Position numbers and translations under genes: made by a program. Below the pieces are notes generated by a model. The model did no database searches and was not told the origin of the DNA. It saw only the letters and a program-made list of their open reading frames with translations. Source: Marinactinospora thermotolerans DSM 45154 (lineage in GTDB: Bacteria; Actinomycetota; Actinomycetes; Streptosporangiales; Streptosporangiaceae). From it: a stretch of DNA of 64,000 nucleotides. Position 1 is the stretch's first letter; each line of letters starts with the position of its first letter. The stretch lies in assembly GCF_900167435.1 (NCBI RefSeq), contig NZ_FUWS01000002.1, forward strand, positions 359,924 through 423,923. The letters run 5' to 3'. Shown one piece after another: positions 43,752 to 52,892 of the stretch.

Positions 43752-44363
43752 GTGCTGGAGGTACTCACCGGGACCGGGCTGGCCTCGGCGGCCGGGCTCA
43801 ACGCCTACGTGCCGTTGCTGGCCGTCGGCCTGCTCGCTCGCTATACCGACCTGCTCCCACTGTCCTCGGGCTGGCAGTGGCTGGAACACCCGGTCGTGCT
43901 CGCCGTCTTCGGCCTGCTGCTGGTCGTGGAGATCGTCGCCGACAAGATCCCGGCGGTGGACAGCATCAACGACCTCCTCCAGACGTTCGTGCGCCCCGCC
44001 TCGGGCGGCGTCACCTTCGGGGCCGGAGTCTCCGCGGTCACCCCCGGCGACATCGCCGCCGCGGGGGAGGGCCCGTGGTGGCCGGTGCTCTCGGGCATTC
44101 TCATCGCCCTGGCCTTCCACGGCCTCAAAGCCCTCGCCCGGCCGGTCCTCAACACGGTCACCGTGGGCGTCGGCGCGCCGGTCGCCAGCACCGCCGAGGA
44201 CATCGCCAGCGTCGTGCTCGCCCTGCTCGCCGTCGTGGTGCCGATCCTGCTGCTCGTGATCCTGCCGCTGTTCGCCGTTCTCGCGGTGGCGGTCTGGCGG
44301 GCCCGTCGCAGACGCGGCGGGGGACGCCGGGCCGGGGAACAGGCAGGACTCACGGGACCGTAG
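43752..44363 (+). CDS. DUF4126 membrane protein
   Basis: The 203-residue protein has about four to five hydrophobic helices and the DUF4126 pattern LASAAGLNAYVPLLAVGLLARY and VVEIVADKIPAVDSINDLLQTFVRPASGG. The function is unknown. A strong GGGAGGA site precedes the GTG start. The C-terminus is Arg/Gly rich and presumably cytoplasmic. It is immediately followed by the HAD gene. Confidence 0.85.
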   Translation: MLEVLTGTGLASAAGLNAYVPLLAVGLLARYTDLLPLSSGWQWLEHPVVLAVFGLLLVVEIVADKIPAVDSINDLLQTFVRPASGGVTFGAGVSAVTPGDIAAAGEGPWWPVLSGILIALAFHGLKALARPVLNTVTVGVGAPVASTAEDIASVVLALLAVVVPILLLVILPLFAVLAVAVWRARRRRGGGRRAGEQAGLTGP

Positions 44364-44364
44364 A

Positions 44365-45048
44365 GTGCAGGACGTGCTTCACAACGCGATCGAACGGCCA
44401 GGCGAGATCTCCCACATCGTCTGGGACTGGAACGGCACCCTCCTCAACGACAACCACGCCAACCTCGCCGCGGTCAACCGCGTCTGCGCGGAGTTCGGCC
44501 GTGACCCCGTGGACCTGGAGTACTGGCGGGCGAAGTTCCGCCGTCCCCTCCTGGCCTGCTACGAGGAACTGCTGGGGCGGCCCTTCACCGAAGCCGAGTG
44601 GGAGCGCGTCAACACCGCCTACGACAGCCACTACCTGGATCTGCTGCCCTCCTGCGACCTGGCCGAGGGGGTGATCGACGTGCTGACGTCATGGCCGGCG
44701 ACCGGACGCACGCAGTCGCTGCTGTCCATGGCGGGCCACGACCACCTCGTCCCCCTCATCGCGGAGCGGGGGCTGAGCGACCACTTCACCCGCATCGACG
44801 GGCGTCGCCGCGACACCGTCCACGACTCCAAGGCCGAACACCTGGTGGAGCACCTGCGCGTCCAGGACATCGACCCCGCGACGGTCGTGCTGATCGGCGA
44901 CATCGACGACGACGGTCACGCCGCGGTCGAGGCGGGCACCCGCGCGATCCTGGTCGCCTCGGGCCTGATGAGCCGCGACCGCCTGGAGGCCACCGGCCAC
45001 CCGGTGGTCGACTCCGTCACCGAGGCCGTGGCCCTGCTGCGCGGCTGA
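44365..45048 (+). CDS. HAD-superfamily hydrolase
   Basis: The 227-residue phosphatase-like protein has HAD motif I (WDWNGTLLND; nucleophile Asp), motif II (LLSMAG region), a conserved Lys (DSKAEH) and motif III/IV (VLIGDIDDDGHAA). It resembles phosphoglycolate phosphatase-type enzymes; the substrate is unknown. The start is the GTG one base after the DUF4126 stop; a GTG nine bases later (44374) is also possible. Confidence 0.82.
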   Translation: MQDVLHNAIERPGEISHIVWDWNGTLLNDNHANLAAVNRVCAEFGRDPVDLEYWRAKFRRPLLACYEELLGRPFTEAEWERVNTAYDSHYLDLLPSCDLAEGVIDVLTSWPATGRTQSLLSMAGHDHLVPLIAERGLSDHFTRIDGRRRDTVHDSKAEHLVEHLRVQDIDPATVVLIGDIDDDGHAAVEAGTRAILVASGLMSRDRLEATGHPVVDSVTEAVALLRG

Positions 45049-45168
45049 CCTCCTCCCGGCCCCGACCGTCCACCCGTCGCGATGCGCAGCCGCCAAGGGC
45101 GCGGCCGGTCGCGCGGGTCCGCGCGGCCAAAGGGCCGCCCGCGAAGACGGCGCGCCGACGCCGACACG

Positions 45169-45203
45169 GCAGAGGGGCGGTGCCTATGGCACCGCCCCTC
45201 TGC
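45169..45203. terminator. Bidirectional terminator between HAD and superoxide dismutase genes
   Basis: Perfect 16-base arms GCAGAGGGGCGGTGCC and its complement flank a TAT loop, between convergent stops at 45048 and 45240. Confidence 0.9.
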
Positions 45204-45239
45204 TCGTCGTGGGACGGACGCGGCGCGCCCCCACCCGGG

Positions 45240-45854
45240 CTAGGCCAGGGCGACCTTGCGGGCGGCCTCGAAACGCTGCTGGACGTCGGCCCAGTTGACG
45301 ACGTTCCAGAAGGCCTTGACGTAGTCGGCCTTGACGTTCTTGTACTGGAGGTAGAAGGCGTGCTCCCACATGTCGAGCATCAGCAGCGGGTAGGAACCCG
45401 CGGCCAGGTTGCCCTGGTGGTCGTAGAGCTGCTCGATGATGAGCTTCTGGCCGAGGATGTCCCAGGCGAGGATGGCCCAGCCCGAACCCTGGATGCCGGT
45501 GGCGACCGCGTTGAACTGCGCACGGAACTTGTCGAAGGAGCCGAACGCGTCGTCGATCGCGGCACCCAGCTCGCCCTCGGGCTTGTCGCCACCGTCCGGC
45601 GACAGGTTCGGCCAGAAGACGGTGTGGTTGACGTGACCGGCCAGGTTGAACGCGAGGTTCTTCTGGAGCAGGTTGACCTTGCTCAGGTCGTCCTTGTCAC
45701 GCGCCTCCGCGAGCCCCTCCAGCGCGTCGTTGGCGCCCTTGACGTAGGCCGCGTGGTGCTTGTCGTGGTGCAGCTCCATGATCTGACCGGAGATCCACGG
45801 CTCAAGCGCGCTGTAGTCGTAAGGCAGCTCGGGAAGCGAATAGGGCGCGGACAT
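45240..45854 (-). CDS. Superoxide dismutase, Fe/Mn family
   Basis: The 204-residue enzyme converts superoxide to peroxide and oxygen. Metal ligands are His29 (MELHHDKHH), His77 (NHTVFW), Asp161 and His165 ([10 protein letters not shown]). The sequence does not clearly say Fe or Mn. The ATG at 45854 follows GGAAGGTGC-like sequence. A terminator follows. Its 5' side faces the end of the Wadjet operon (jetD stop at 45991), with 136 bases between. Confidence 0.96.
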   Translation of the reverse strand: MSAPYSLPELPYDYSALEPWISGQIMELHHDKHHAAYVKGANDALEGLAEARDKDDLSKVNLLQKNLAFNLAGHVNHTVFWPNLSPDGGDKPEGELGAAIDDAFGSFDKFRAQFNAVATGIQGSGWAILAWDILGQKLIIEQLYDHQGNLAAGSYPLLMLDMWEHAFYLQYKNVKADYVKAFWNVVNWADVQQRFEAARKVALA

Positions 45855-45990
45855 CTACGCACCTTCCTCTGACACGGTTGTGGCTCTGACACGCGAATCG
45901 ATCGCTTGGGAAAAGCTATCAGCAGGTGCCCCGGCGGACCGGTGTTGCCCTCATGACAGCCGTTGTGGGGAATAACCCGCACCCTGCGCC

Positions 45991-47394
45991 CTACCCGGCA
46001 CCGGGCCTCCCATGCGGCGACCGCTCCCGTCCCCACGCGGTCAGGTCGGCGACCAGGGCCGCGCGCACCGGGGGGCACTCCTCCTCGACGACCACGCCGG
46101 CCGCCCGCATCACCTCGGGCAGGGCCGGATCCCACGGGCAGGCGGCACCTCCCGGCCCCAGTGGGGGCAGGCGATCGGGGTCGAGCCCGGCCAGGGCCGC
46201 GGCGTGGTCGGCGGCCGACATCCGCCACGGACGGGCGCCGGGAAGCCGCAGCACCCGCGTGGCGATGTGCAGGCCGGCCCAGTCGAAGTCGCCGTGGTAG
46301 CGCAACCTCGCCCCGGACTCCGCCAGCAGCCGCAGCCAGTCCAAGGCCAGGGTCGAGAACTGTCCGCCGACGCAGACGAGCGGGCAGCGCGCCCCCGCCC
46401 GCGCGGCGTACTCCAGGACGAGGGGGTTCTCGCACACGGCGACCACCGTCCCGGGGGTGATCAGGGCGGGCAGTCCCCGGGCGACGCGCAGGTCGTCGCG
46501 GTCCAGGTGCAGGGCGTGCCCCAGCCGGACGCGCTCGCCCAGGTTGCGCGCCCAGGGATGGTCCCCGGTGAAGAGCAGGCCACGAGCGGACACCGTGGTG
46601 GTGGGGGAGCCGGTGGACACCCCGCAGCGCTCCCACAGGGTCCGCACGTCCTCCGCCCGATCGCTCCAGGACCGCCCGTGGGCGAACGCGGCGGCGCGCA
46701 GCACCAACGTCGCCAAGGGGGCGCGCCGCTCCTCCAGCCCGTGGGAGCCGCCCCTCGCCTCGGCGTGGGCGAGCTCGGCCAGGCCCAGGACGGACTCGGC
46801 CGGCCGGTCCGGATCCAGGTGGATCCGGGCGAGCACGTCACAGGCGTGGCGGGCGAGCCGGACCCGCTCCGCCGCCGTCTCCTCGGTCAGCCCGCGGGTC
46901 AACCAGTCCAGCCACTCCGACGTCCAGGCGGCACCGGCCAGGTCGGTGCGTTCCAACTCGCCGAGAAAGCGTTCGCGCACCCGGGCGGCCCGTTCCCGCC
47001 TGACCCGCTTCTGCGCGGGGCGATGGACCAGCGGGGCGCCGCCGGTGTGCTCCGCGATCAGGTCGGCCAGGTCCACGCCGTGCTCGTCGCGCAGCTTCCG
47101 GGCCAGCGCGGTCAGGTCCACCCGCACCTGAGCGGGCCGTTCGTCGCGGCCGCGCTCGGCACCGGGGAGCTGCTGGACCACCCCACGGGTCTCGGCGGTG
47201 ACCGAAACCCCGACCTTCGAGGGGCGGCCGTCCGGGTCGATGCCGGCCCGCCTGCCCTCGACGTGTCGGCGCGCCCGGGTCCAAAACTCCGCGAGTTCGG
47301 CCTTGGCGTAGAAGGCGCGCAGGTAGGCGGGCAGCCGCTCGACGGGGGCCGCGGGGGCGCGCCCGGCATCTCCGGCCGGTGGCGCGCCGCTCAC
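45991..47394 (-). CDS. jetD: Wadjet type II JetD (TIGR02679/DUF2399, Toprim nuclease subunit)
   Basis: The 467-residue protein matches TIGR02679, with the C-terminal DUF2399 Toprim-like domain. Toprim residues are visible in VVAVCENPLVLEYAA (Glu) and LRYHGDFDWAGLHIA (Asp-x-Asp). In Wadjet systems JetD cleaves the closed-circular plasmid DNA that the JetABC motor complex extrudes. The GTG at 47394 overlaps the jetC stop (GTGA), so it is translationally coupled. It is the last gene of jetABCD. Confidence 0.9.
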   Translation of the reverse strand: MSGAPPAGDAGRAPAAPVERLPAYLRAFYAKAELAEFWTRARRHVEGRRAGIDPDGRPSKVGVSVTAETRGVVQQLPGAERGRDERPAQVRVDLTALARKLRDEHGVDLADLIAEHTGGAPLVHRPAQKRVRRERAARVRERFLGELERTDLAGAAWTSEWLDWLTRGLTEETAAERVRLARHACDVLARIHLDPDRPAESVLGLAELAHAEARGGSHGLEERRAPLATLVLRAAAFAHGRSWSDRAEDVRTLWERCGVSTGSPTTTVSARGLLFTGDHPWARNLGERVRLGHALHLDRDDLRVARGLPALITPGTVVAVCENPLVLEYAARAGARCPLVCVGGQFSTLALDWLRLLAESGARLRYHGDFDWAGLHIATRVLRLPGARPWRMSAADHAAALAGLDPDRLPPLGPGGAACPWDPALPEVMRAAGVVVEEECPPVRAALVADLTAWGRERSPHGRPGAG

Positions 47395-50300
47395 GCCGCG
47401 CGCTCGAATCCGCTGCCGTTCCACGTCGTGCGGGCGCACGCCACCCCCCAGGCGCCCTTGCGCTTGAGGATGTCGTAGATGTGCATCCGGTCGATCTTCG
47501 GCGACACGCCATACCCCGAGGGCCAGGTGATCGCCCAGTCCATGTCGAGGTCCACCAGCAGCTCCAGCAGGCGGGCGATCGTCGGATCGTCCAGTCGCTC
47601 GAACGCCTCGTCCAGCAGCACCAGGCGCAGCGGCCCCTCCAGCTCGGTCTCCAGCGCGTCGTAGAACGCGGCGCTGGCCGCGAACAGGGTCACATAGGAC
47701 ACCAGGCGTGTCTCCCCGGAGGAGAGCTGGCGGATCCGACGGTCGCGCGGCTGGCCGTCCGGCCCGGTGTCGTGGATGCGCACCCGGTAGGAGTACCAGC
47801 GCCGGTAGTCCAGGGCGCCGGCCAGCACCTCGGCGTAGCCACTGCTGCGCCCCTCGGCCCGGGTCGCGCGGATGCGGTCCATCAGGGCGCGGCGCAGCCG
47901 TTCGTTCTCCTCCGGCGTGCGCCGGGCGACGGACTTCTTGGCCAGCGCGAACGCCGAACGCTCGGCCGGATCCAGATCGGGGGCGGGCTCCCACGACAGT
48001 TCCACCCGCACGCCCTGGCTGGAGCGGGCGTTCTCCAGCACCGCGTTCATCCGGCGGGTCAGCGACTCGGCCGAACCGATCTGGCGGTGCAGTTCCTCGG
48101 CGACGTCGCCGAGCAGGTACTCCTCGAAGATCCGCTCCTCACGGCCGGTGAGGTTGTCCTCGGCGAGGGTCAGGCGTTCGGCGGTGCGCCGCGCGGTCGC
48201 CGCGACCGGCGCGGTTCCCGCCTCCTCGCTGACCGCCACGGTCAGCACCCCGCGGGTGCGGTCGGCCTGGACGTCGTGGGTTCCGGCCAGCGCGGTCTGC
48301 AACGTCTGGATCCGGCCGAGAAGGTCGCGTTCCAGGGCGGCGGGCTCGCCCGGAGGCGTCTCCCCCTCCAGGGCCGCCGCGATCGCGGCGCGCAACTCGG
48401 TCCGGTCGAACGGGGGCTCCTCCGCGCCGGTGGCGGCCTCCCACACACCGGGAACCTCAGCGGTGTCGGTCAGCGCGTCCTCGGCGTCGGCCACGTCGGC
48501 CTCGGCCCGGGCGTGCTCCTTCTCCGCGTTCTCCAGGCGTCCCTCGGCGTCGGCCAGGGCCTTGACCCGGTTCTCGACCCGCTCCTGGGCGCCGGGGGCC
48601 TTCGAACGCAGACGACGCCGCTCCTCCTCCAGCTGGCGGACCTCCTCCCCGACCTGGCCGGCGTCGCGGCCGAGGGTGGAGCGGAGCTTGGCCAGCGTGG
48701 CGTGGGCCTCGGCGTAGCCGCGATGGGCCTCGTGCGCCTGCGCCTCGGCCTGTTCCCGGGCCCGGGCGGCCCGCTCGTGGTCCTGCTGGGAGGCCGTCAG
48801 CGAGCGCAGCGCGTCGGGATGGTCACGGCGGAGGAGCTCCCCCATGCGTTCCAGCGCCTCGATCGCGCGGCGGGCGCGCTCGCACAGTTCGCGCAACCCC
48901 TCGGCGTCCTCGGTGACACCGAGCTCACCGCAGGCGCGCTGGTGCTCGGAGCGCTCGGCGCCCAACCGGGCCCGGGCCCGCGCGTGCTCGCCCTCCGCGC
49001 GCTCGGCCTCGTCGGCGGCGCGCCGCGCCGCCGAACGGCGGGCCTGCGCCTCGAAGTGGGCGCGCAGCACCTCGGCCACCTCCGGGAAGGAGTCCAGGCA
49101 GGACTGCCAGGCCCGCTCCAGCTCCTGGGCGGCCCGCAGCGACGCCGCGAACCCCTCCGCCTGTTCGGTCAGCGCGGTGAGTTCCGCCTCCACGGCGGCG
49201 ATACGGCGGCGACGCGCCAGCTCCCGCGCGCCCGCGCCGATGTGCTCGGCCTCGGACTTGGTGTGGCGCCCGCTGAGAACCCCCGCCCGCCACCGGCCGT
49301 CACACCCCACGGAAGGACGCCCGTGCGCGTCGTGGTCCGCCCCGAGGAGGGGGACCGACTCCAGCAACCGCCCCACCAGCTCCTCGGAGACGGGACCGGC
49401 GGAGTCCGTCGCGGGCCGCAGCACATCGGCCAGATTGGGACCCTCCACCCGATCGCGTGGCCGCGCCCACACGTCGTCGCCCTCGGACTCGATCCCGCCG
49501 TCGGCCCGCACCCACGCGCTGAGCAGGCCCGAAGCGTGCAGGGCGGCCTCCAGGCCGGCCCGGTCCGGCTCCGGCAGGTCGGGGGCGAAGTCGACCAGAC
49601 GGTAGAAGGGCGCGCCGTGGCGCGGATCGCGCGGCGCGGTGGTCAGCGCCGGCGGCGCGAGCTCCACTTCGACGGCCTCGCGCAACCGGCGCAGTTCCGC
49701 CTCCAAACGGCCGCGCTCGGCGTTGACCTGGGCCAGACGCTGCTCGGCGACCACGGCGGCGTGCTGGACGGCGCGCACCCGGGGTTGCAGCGCGGCGCGG
49801 GCCTCCCGCTGGGCGTCGCGGAAGCCCTCGGGGTCGGCGATCACCTCCGCCGGCTCGGGCGCCGCGGGCAGCTCGCCGGGCTCGGGCCGGTCGCCCGCGG
49901 GCGGTGCCTCCTCACGCCAGCGTCGGACGGCGTGCACCCACTGGTCGGCGACGGCGCGCAACCGCTCCTCGCCCTCCGCGACACGCCGCGCCGCGGACAC
50001 CGCCTCCTCCGCCGCCGTCGCGGCGCGCTCGCCCAGCCGCTCCACCCGCTCCTCGGCCTCCACCACCTGCTCGGCCCGCGCGCGCAGGGCCGCCAGCACA
50101 GGCGCCCGCTCCGCCGCGGCGCGCGCCGCGGCATCAGCGCGTTCGCCGGTCTCCTGCGCCGCGCGTTCCAGCGCGGCGACGTCCAGGCGGGGAGGGAGTT
50201 CGCGGTGCAGCTCCTCGGGGCGGGCGTCGGGCTCGGGGGACAGCAGCGCCCGGACGGTCCCGCTCGCCCGCTCCAGGTCGGGCACCAGGCGGGGCAGGGC

Positions 50301-51530
50301 GCCCAACGTGGCCGGCAGACCGATGGCGCGCAGCTCCTCCCGCGCCCGCTCGGCCTGTGCCGCGACCCCCTCTCCCAGCCGTACCACGCTCGCCGCGGCC
50401 CGTCCGATGGCCGCGATCGACTGCTCCTCGGCGGCTCGCAGCTCCCGGGTGTGGCCCAGCGCGCTCTCGACGTGGCTGCGCCGGGAGTCGACGGTGGCGG
50501 CCTTGTCCTCCAGATCGCCCAGGGCGCCGTAGGCCGGGGACGCCTTGAGCGCGCTCAGCTCGGTCTCGACCTGCTCGGCGCGTTCGGTCAACGAGTCGCG
50601 GTCGAGCCGGGCCTGGACCAGCTCGGCCTCGCTGGCCGCCCGCTCGGTCTCGCGCCTGTCGCGGGCCCGCCGGGCCCGGCCCAACGCCTTCTCGGCGTCC
50701 TCCAGCCGGGCGGCGCGGTCGGCCAGGATGCCGCGGGCGTAGGCGCGGTAACCGGTCAGGAACTCCTGGAGCGCGGCGTCGGCCCGGCGCAGCCGGGCCA
50801 CGTTGCGCCGCACCCCTTCGAGATTGTCCAGCCCGGCCGCGGTGCGCGCGATGACGTCGGGGTCGATCGGCGGCAGGGCGTCGGACAGCAGCTGCTCCAA
50901 CTGCCCCTGGAGGACCTTCAGGCCGATGTCGGGGTTGCGCAGCGTGCGCTGGAGGTGCAGCAGGTCGGTGTAGCGGTTGCCTCCGGTGATGCCGTAGACC
51001 GCGGCGGCGACGCGCTCCTGGAACGCCTCCTGGCCGGCGACGACCGCGCTCTCCCCGATGTGCTCGCGCAACCGGGACTGGCTGATAGGGGTCTGCTGCT
51101 CCATGAGCGCGAAGTCCTTGTTCACCCGGGCCGGGGTGATGAACCGCCACGAGTCGCTGACCTGGCGGGACGAGGCGCTCGCCTTCACCCCGATCCCGCA
51201 GGTCAAGAACTCCTCCGTGCCGTCGGCGCGCACCCGGCGCAGCTCGATCCAGGCGTAACCGACCCGGGAGCGGCCCGCGGTGTAGTCGTCGAGCATGAGA
51301 CGGCTCATGCTCACCGTGTCGAAGCCCTTGCACCCCATGTTGCGCAGATCCCCGTCCAGGCACAGCGGGAGCAGCAGCTCCAGGGTGCGCGACTTGCCCG
51401 AACCGTTGGTGCCCTTCAGGATCACCCGGCCACCGGACAGGTCGAACTCCTCCTCGGCGTACTGCCAGATGTTGACCACGCCACCGCGGTGCAGTCGCCA
51501 GCGTTCGCGAAGGTCGGCTCGGCCGTCCAC
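47391..51530 (-). CDS. jetC: Wadjet type II JetC (TIGR02680, SbcC/SMC-like ATPase)
   Basis: The 1379-residue SMC-like motor protein has Walker A GTNGSGKS (about 40-47), a very long coiled coil with an interrupting central region, and the ABC signature QLSSGETRL (about 1268). Walker B is LRLVLLDEAFERLDD (about 1302-1315). It dimerises and extrudes DNA loops using ATP, with JetA (kleisin) and JetB (KITE), to recognise small circular plasmids. The GTG at 51530 has GAGGA upstream. It lies 75 bases after jetB and overlaps jetD. Confidence 0.95.
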   Translation of the reverse strand: MDGRADLRERWRLHRGGVVNIWQYAEEEFDLSGGRVILKGTNGSGKSRTLELLLPLCLDGDLRNMGCKGFDTVSMSRLMLDDYTAGRSRVGYAWIELRRVRADGTEEFLTCGIGVKASASSRQVSDSWRFITPARVNKDFALMEQQTPISQSRLREHIGESAVVAGQEAFQERVAAAVYGITGGNRYTDLLHLQRTLRNPDIGLKVLQGQLEQLLSDALPPIDPDVIARTAAGLDNLEGVRRNVARLRRADAALQEFLTGYRAYARGILADRAARLEDAEKALGRARRARDRRETERAASEAELVQARLDRDSLTERAEQVETELSALKASPAYGALGDLEDKAATVDSRRSHVESALGHTRELRAAEEQSIAAIGRAAASVVRLGEGVAAQAERAREELRAIGLPATLGALPRLVPDLERASGTVRALLSPEPDARPEELHRELPPRLDVAALERAAQETGERADAAARAAAERAPVLAALRARAEQVVEAEERVERLGERAATAAEEAVSAARRVAEGEERLRAVADQWVHAVRRWREEAPPAGDRPEPGELPAAPEPAEVIADPEGFRDAQREARAALQPRVRAVQHAAVVAEQRLAQVNAERGRLEAELRRLREAVEVELAPPALTTAPRDPRHGAPFYRLVDFAPDLPEPDRAGLEAALHASGLLSAWVRADGGIESEGDDVWARPRDRVEGPNLADVLRPATDSAGPVSEELVGRLLESVPLLGADHDAHGRPSVGCDGRWRAGVLSGRHTKSEAEHIGAGARELARRRRIAAVEAELTALTEQAEGFAASLRAAQELERAWQSCLDSFPEVAEVLRAHFEAQARRSAARRAADEAERAEGEHARARARLGAERSEHQRACGELGVTEDAEGLRELCERARRAIEALERMGELLRRDHPDALRSLTASQQDHERAARAREQAEAQAHEAHRGYAEAHATLAKLRSTLGRDAGQVGEEVRQLEEERRRLRSKAPGAQERVENRVKALADAEGRLENAEKEHARAEADVADAEDALTDTAEVPGVWEAATGAEEPPFDRTELRAAIAAALEGETPPGEPAALERDLLGRIQTLQTALAGTHDVQADRTRGVLTVAVSEEAGTAPVAATARRTAERLTLAEDNLTGREERIFEEYLLGDVAEELHRQIGSAESLTRRMNAVLENARSSQGVRVELSWEPAPDLDPAERSAFALAKKSVARRTPEENERLRRALMDRIRATRAEGRSSGYAEVLAGALDYRRWYSYRVRIHDTGPDGQPRDRRIRQLSSGETRLVSYVTLFAASAAFYDALETELEGPLRLVLLDEAFERLDDPTIARLLELLVDLDMDWAITWPSGYGVSPKIDRMHIYDILKRKGAWGVACARTTWNGSGFERAA

Positions 51531-51605
51531 GTCTTGATCCTCACGTCTCTCGGAAAAGGGATGGGGGCGAGGCCCCGCGGGGGCGCCGGTCGGCCGGCGC
51601 CCCGC

Positions 51606-52892
51606 TCACAGGGCGAAGAGCTGTTCTTGGCCGTCGGCTGCTCCCGGGTCGGGGAGCGCGACGGCGTCGGGCGCGGGGGCCGCCTCTTCGGCGTCGGGCA
51701 TCGGGAGGTAACGCCCGGCCGCCGCGCTGACCACGACGAGCCCGCCGGGAAGCGACACGGCCAACCCGACCTCGGTCAGGGTCTCCAGCACCGAGGAGGC
51801 GAGCCGGTCGGTGTCGCGGACGGCGTCCTTGGACCAGGCCCGTGGATGGCGCGCCGCCAGATCGGCGACCACCGCGTCGAACCGCTCGCGCGTCACGGCC
51901 ACGCCGTCACGGTCCACCTCCCCGCCCCGCCCCGGGGATTCCTCGCCGTGGTCGATGCCGGGGCGGGACCCCTCCTCCACCAGCTCGGCCGCCGCCAACA
52001 GGGCGATGCGGGCGAAGGTGCCCCCGCCGGGAAAGGCCCGGTCGGTGAGGTAGCCGTCGGGATCGACCGCGAGCACGCCCTCCGCGCGCGCCTCCAGCCG
52101 CATGCCCGTCAGCTCCTCCAGCAGGCGCGCCTCGGAACGCAGGTGGGTGCGTAGCCAGTCCCGTTCCTCGGGGGTCAGCGACGAACGCGCCACCACGGGG
52201 TCCTCGACCAGCCGGCGGCGTACCCGGTGACGGACGTCGGCGGACTCCGCGCCCGCGTGGGCCAGGGCCTCCGGTGAGGCGACCCGGGACAGGGGGACGG
52301 CCACGAGGTGGGCCAGCAGTTCCACGTCGACGGTGAGGAGCGCCTCCCGGGCGGCGTCGTCGGCCCACGGCGCGACGCTGCCGTCGGTCTCGGTGAGCAC
52401 CCCCAGGTCGACCAGGTGACGCAGCGCCGCGGCGAGCGCCCGACGGTCGACGATCCCGGTGCCCAGGTCCAGGCCGGCCTCGGCGCCGGCCGCCCGCACG
52501 TCGGCGACCAGCCCCGACAGCAGGAGCTGGCCGCTGCCGCCGGTGAGCACCGCCAGCACCAGCGCCAGGTAGGCGTAGGCGCGCGGCGTGAGGGGCGCCC
52601 CGTTGGGTTTGCGCGCGCCGCGCACGCCGTCGGGTCGGCGCCCGGTCTTGTACAACCGGGCGAAGGACGGTTCGACCACCAACCGGTAGCCGAGGTAGGC
52701 GGTGAACAGGGTCTGTAACCGGTCGGCGTAGCGGCGCACCGTGCCCAGCGCCTCGCCGTCGGGTCCCTCCGCGCGAAGCAGGGGCCGCCGCAGCAGCACC
52801 CGCGCGCACCTGCGCACCTGGGCCGCCTCGATCGCGTCCAGGCCGTCCAACGCGGCGGTCTCGGCCGGGGCCAGGGTGGAGCGGGGGCTCAT
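51606..52892 (-). CDS. jetB: Wadjet type II JetB (TIGR02678/DUF2398)
   Basis: The 428-residue protein belongs to TIGR02678 (DUF2398), with segments RRPLLRAEGPDGEALGTVRRYADRLQTLF, LGYRLVVEPSFARLYKTGRRPDG and PRAYAYLALVLAVLTG. By analogy to other Wadjets it is the KITE-like winged-helix subunit that joins JetA to the JetC heads. The ATG at 52892 overlaps the jetA stop (ATGA). Confidence 0.93.
   Translation of the reverse strand: MSPRSTLAPAETAALDGLDAIEAAQVRRCARVLLRRPLLRAEGPDGEALGTVRRYADRLQTLFTAYLGYRLVVEPSFARLYKTGRRPDGVRGARKPNGAPLTPRAYAYLALVLAVLTGGSGQLLLSGLVADVRAAGAEAGLDLGTGIVDRRALAAALRHLVDLGVLTETDGSVAPWADDAAREALLTVDVELLAHLVAVPLSRVASPEALAHAGAESADVRHRVRRRLVEDPVVARSSLTPEERDWLRTHLRSEARLLEELTGMRLEARAEGVLAVDPDGYLTDRAFPGGGTFARIALLAAAELVEEGSRPGIDHGEESPGRGGEVDRDGVAVTRERFDAVVADLAARHPRAWSKDAVRDTDRLASSVLETLTEVGLAVSLPGGLVVVSAAAGRYLPMPDAEEAAPAPDAVALPDPGAADGQEQLFAL

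Noticed and set aside
47379-52154. Very long open frame on the plus strand (about 1590 codons) opposite the Wadjet genes
   Set aside because: It is the antisense shadow of jetC and jetB; the translation is low-complexity Gly/Arg/Val/Leu with no family signature, whereas the minus strand has full Wadjet domains.
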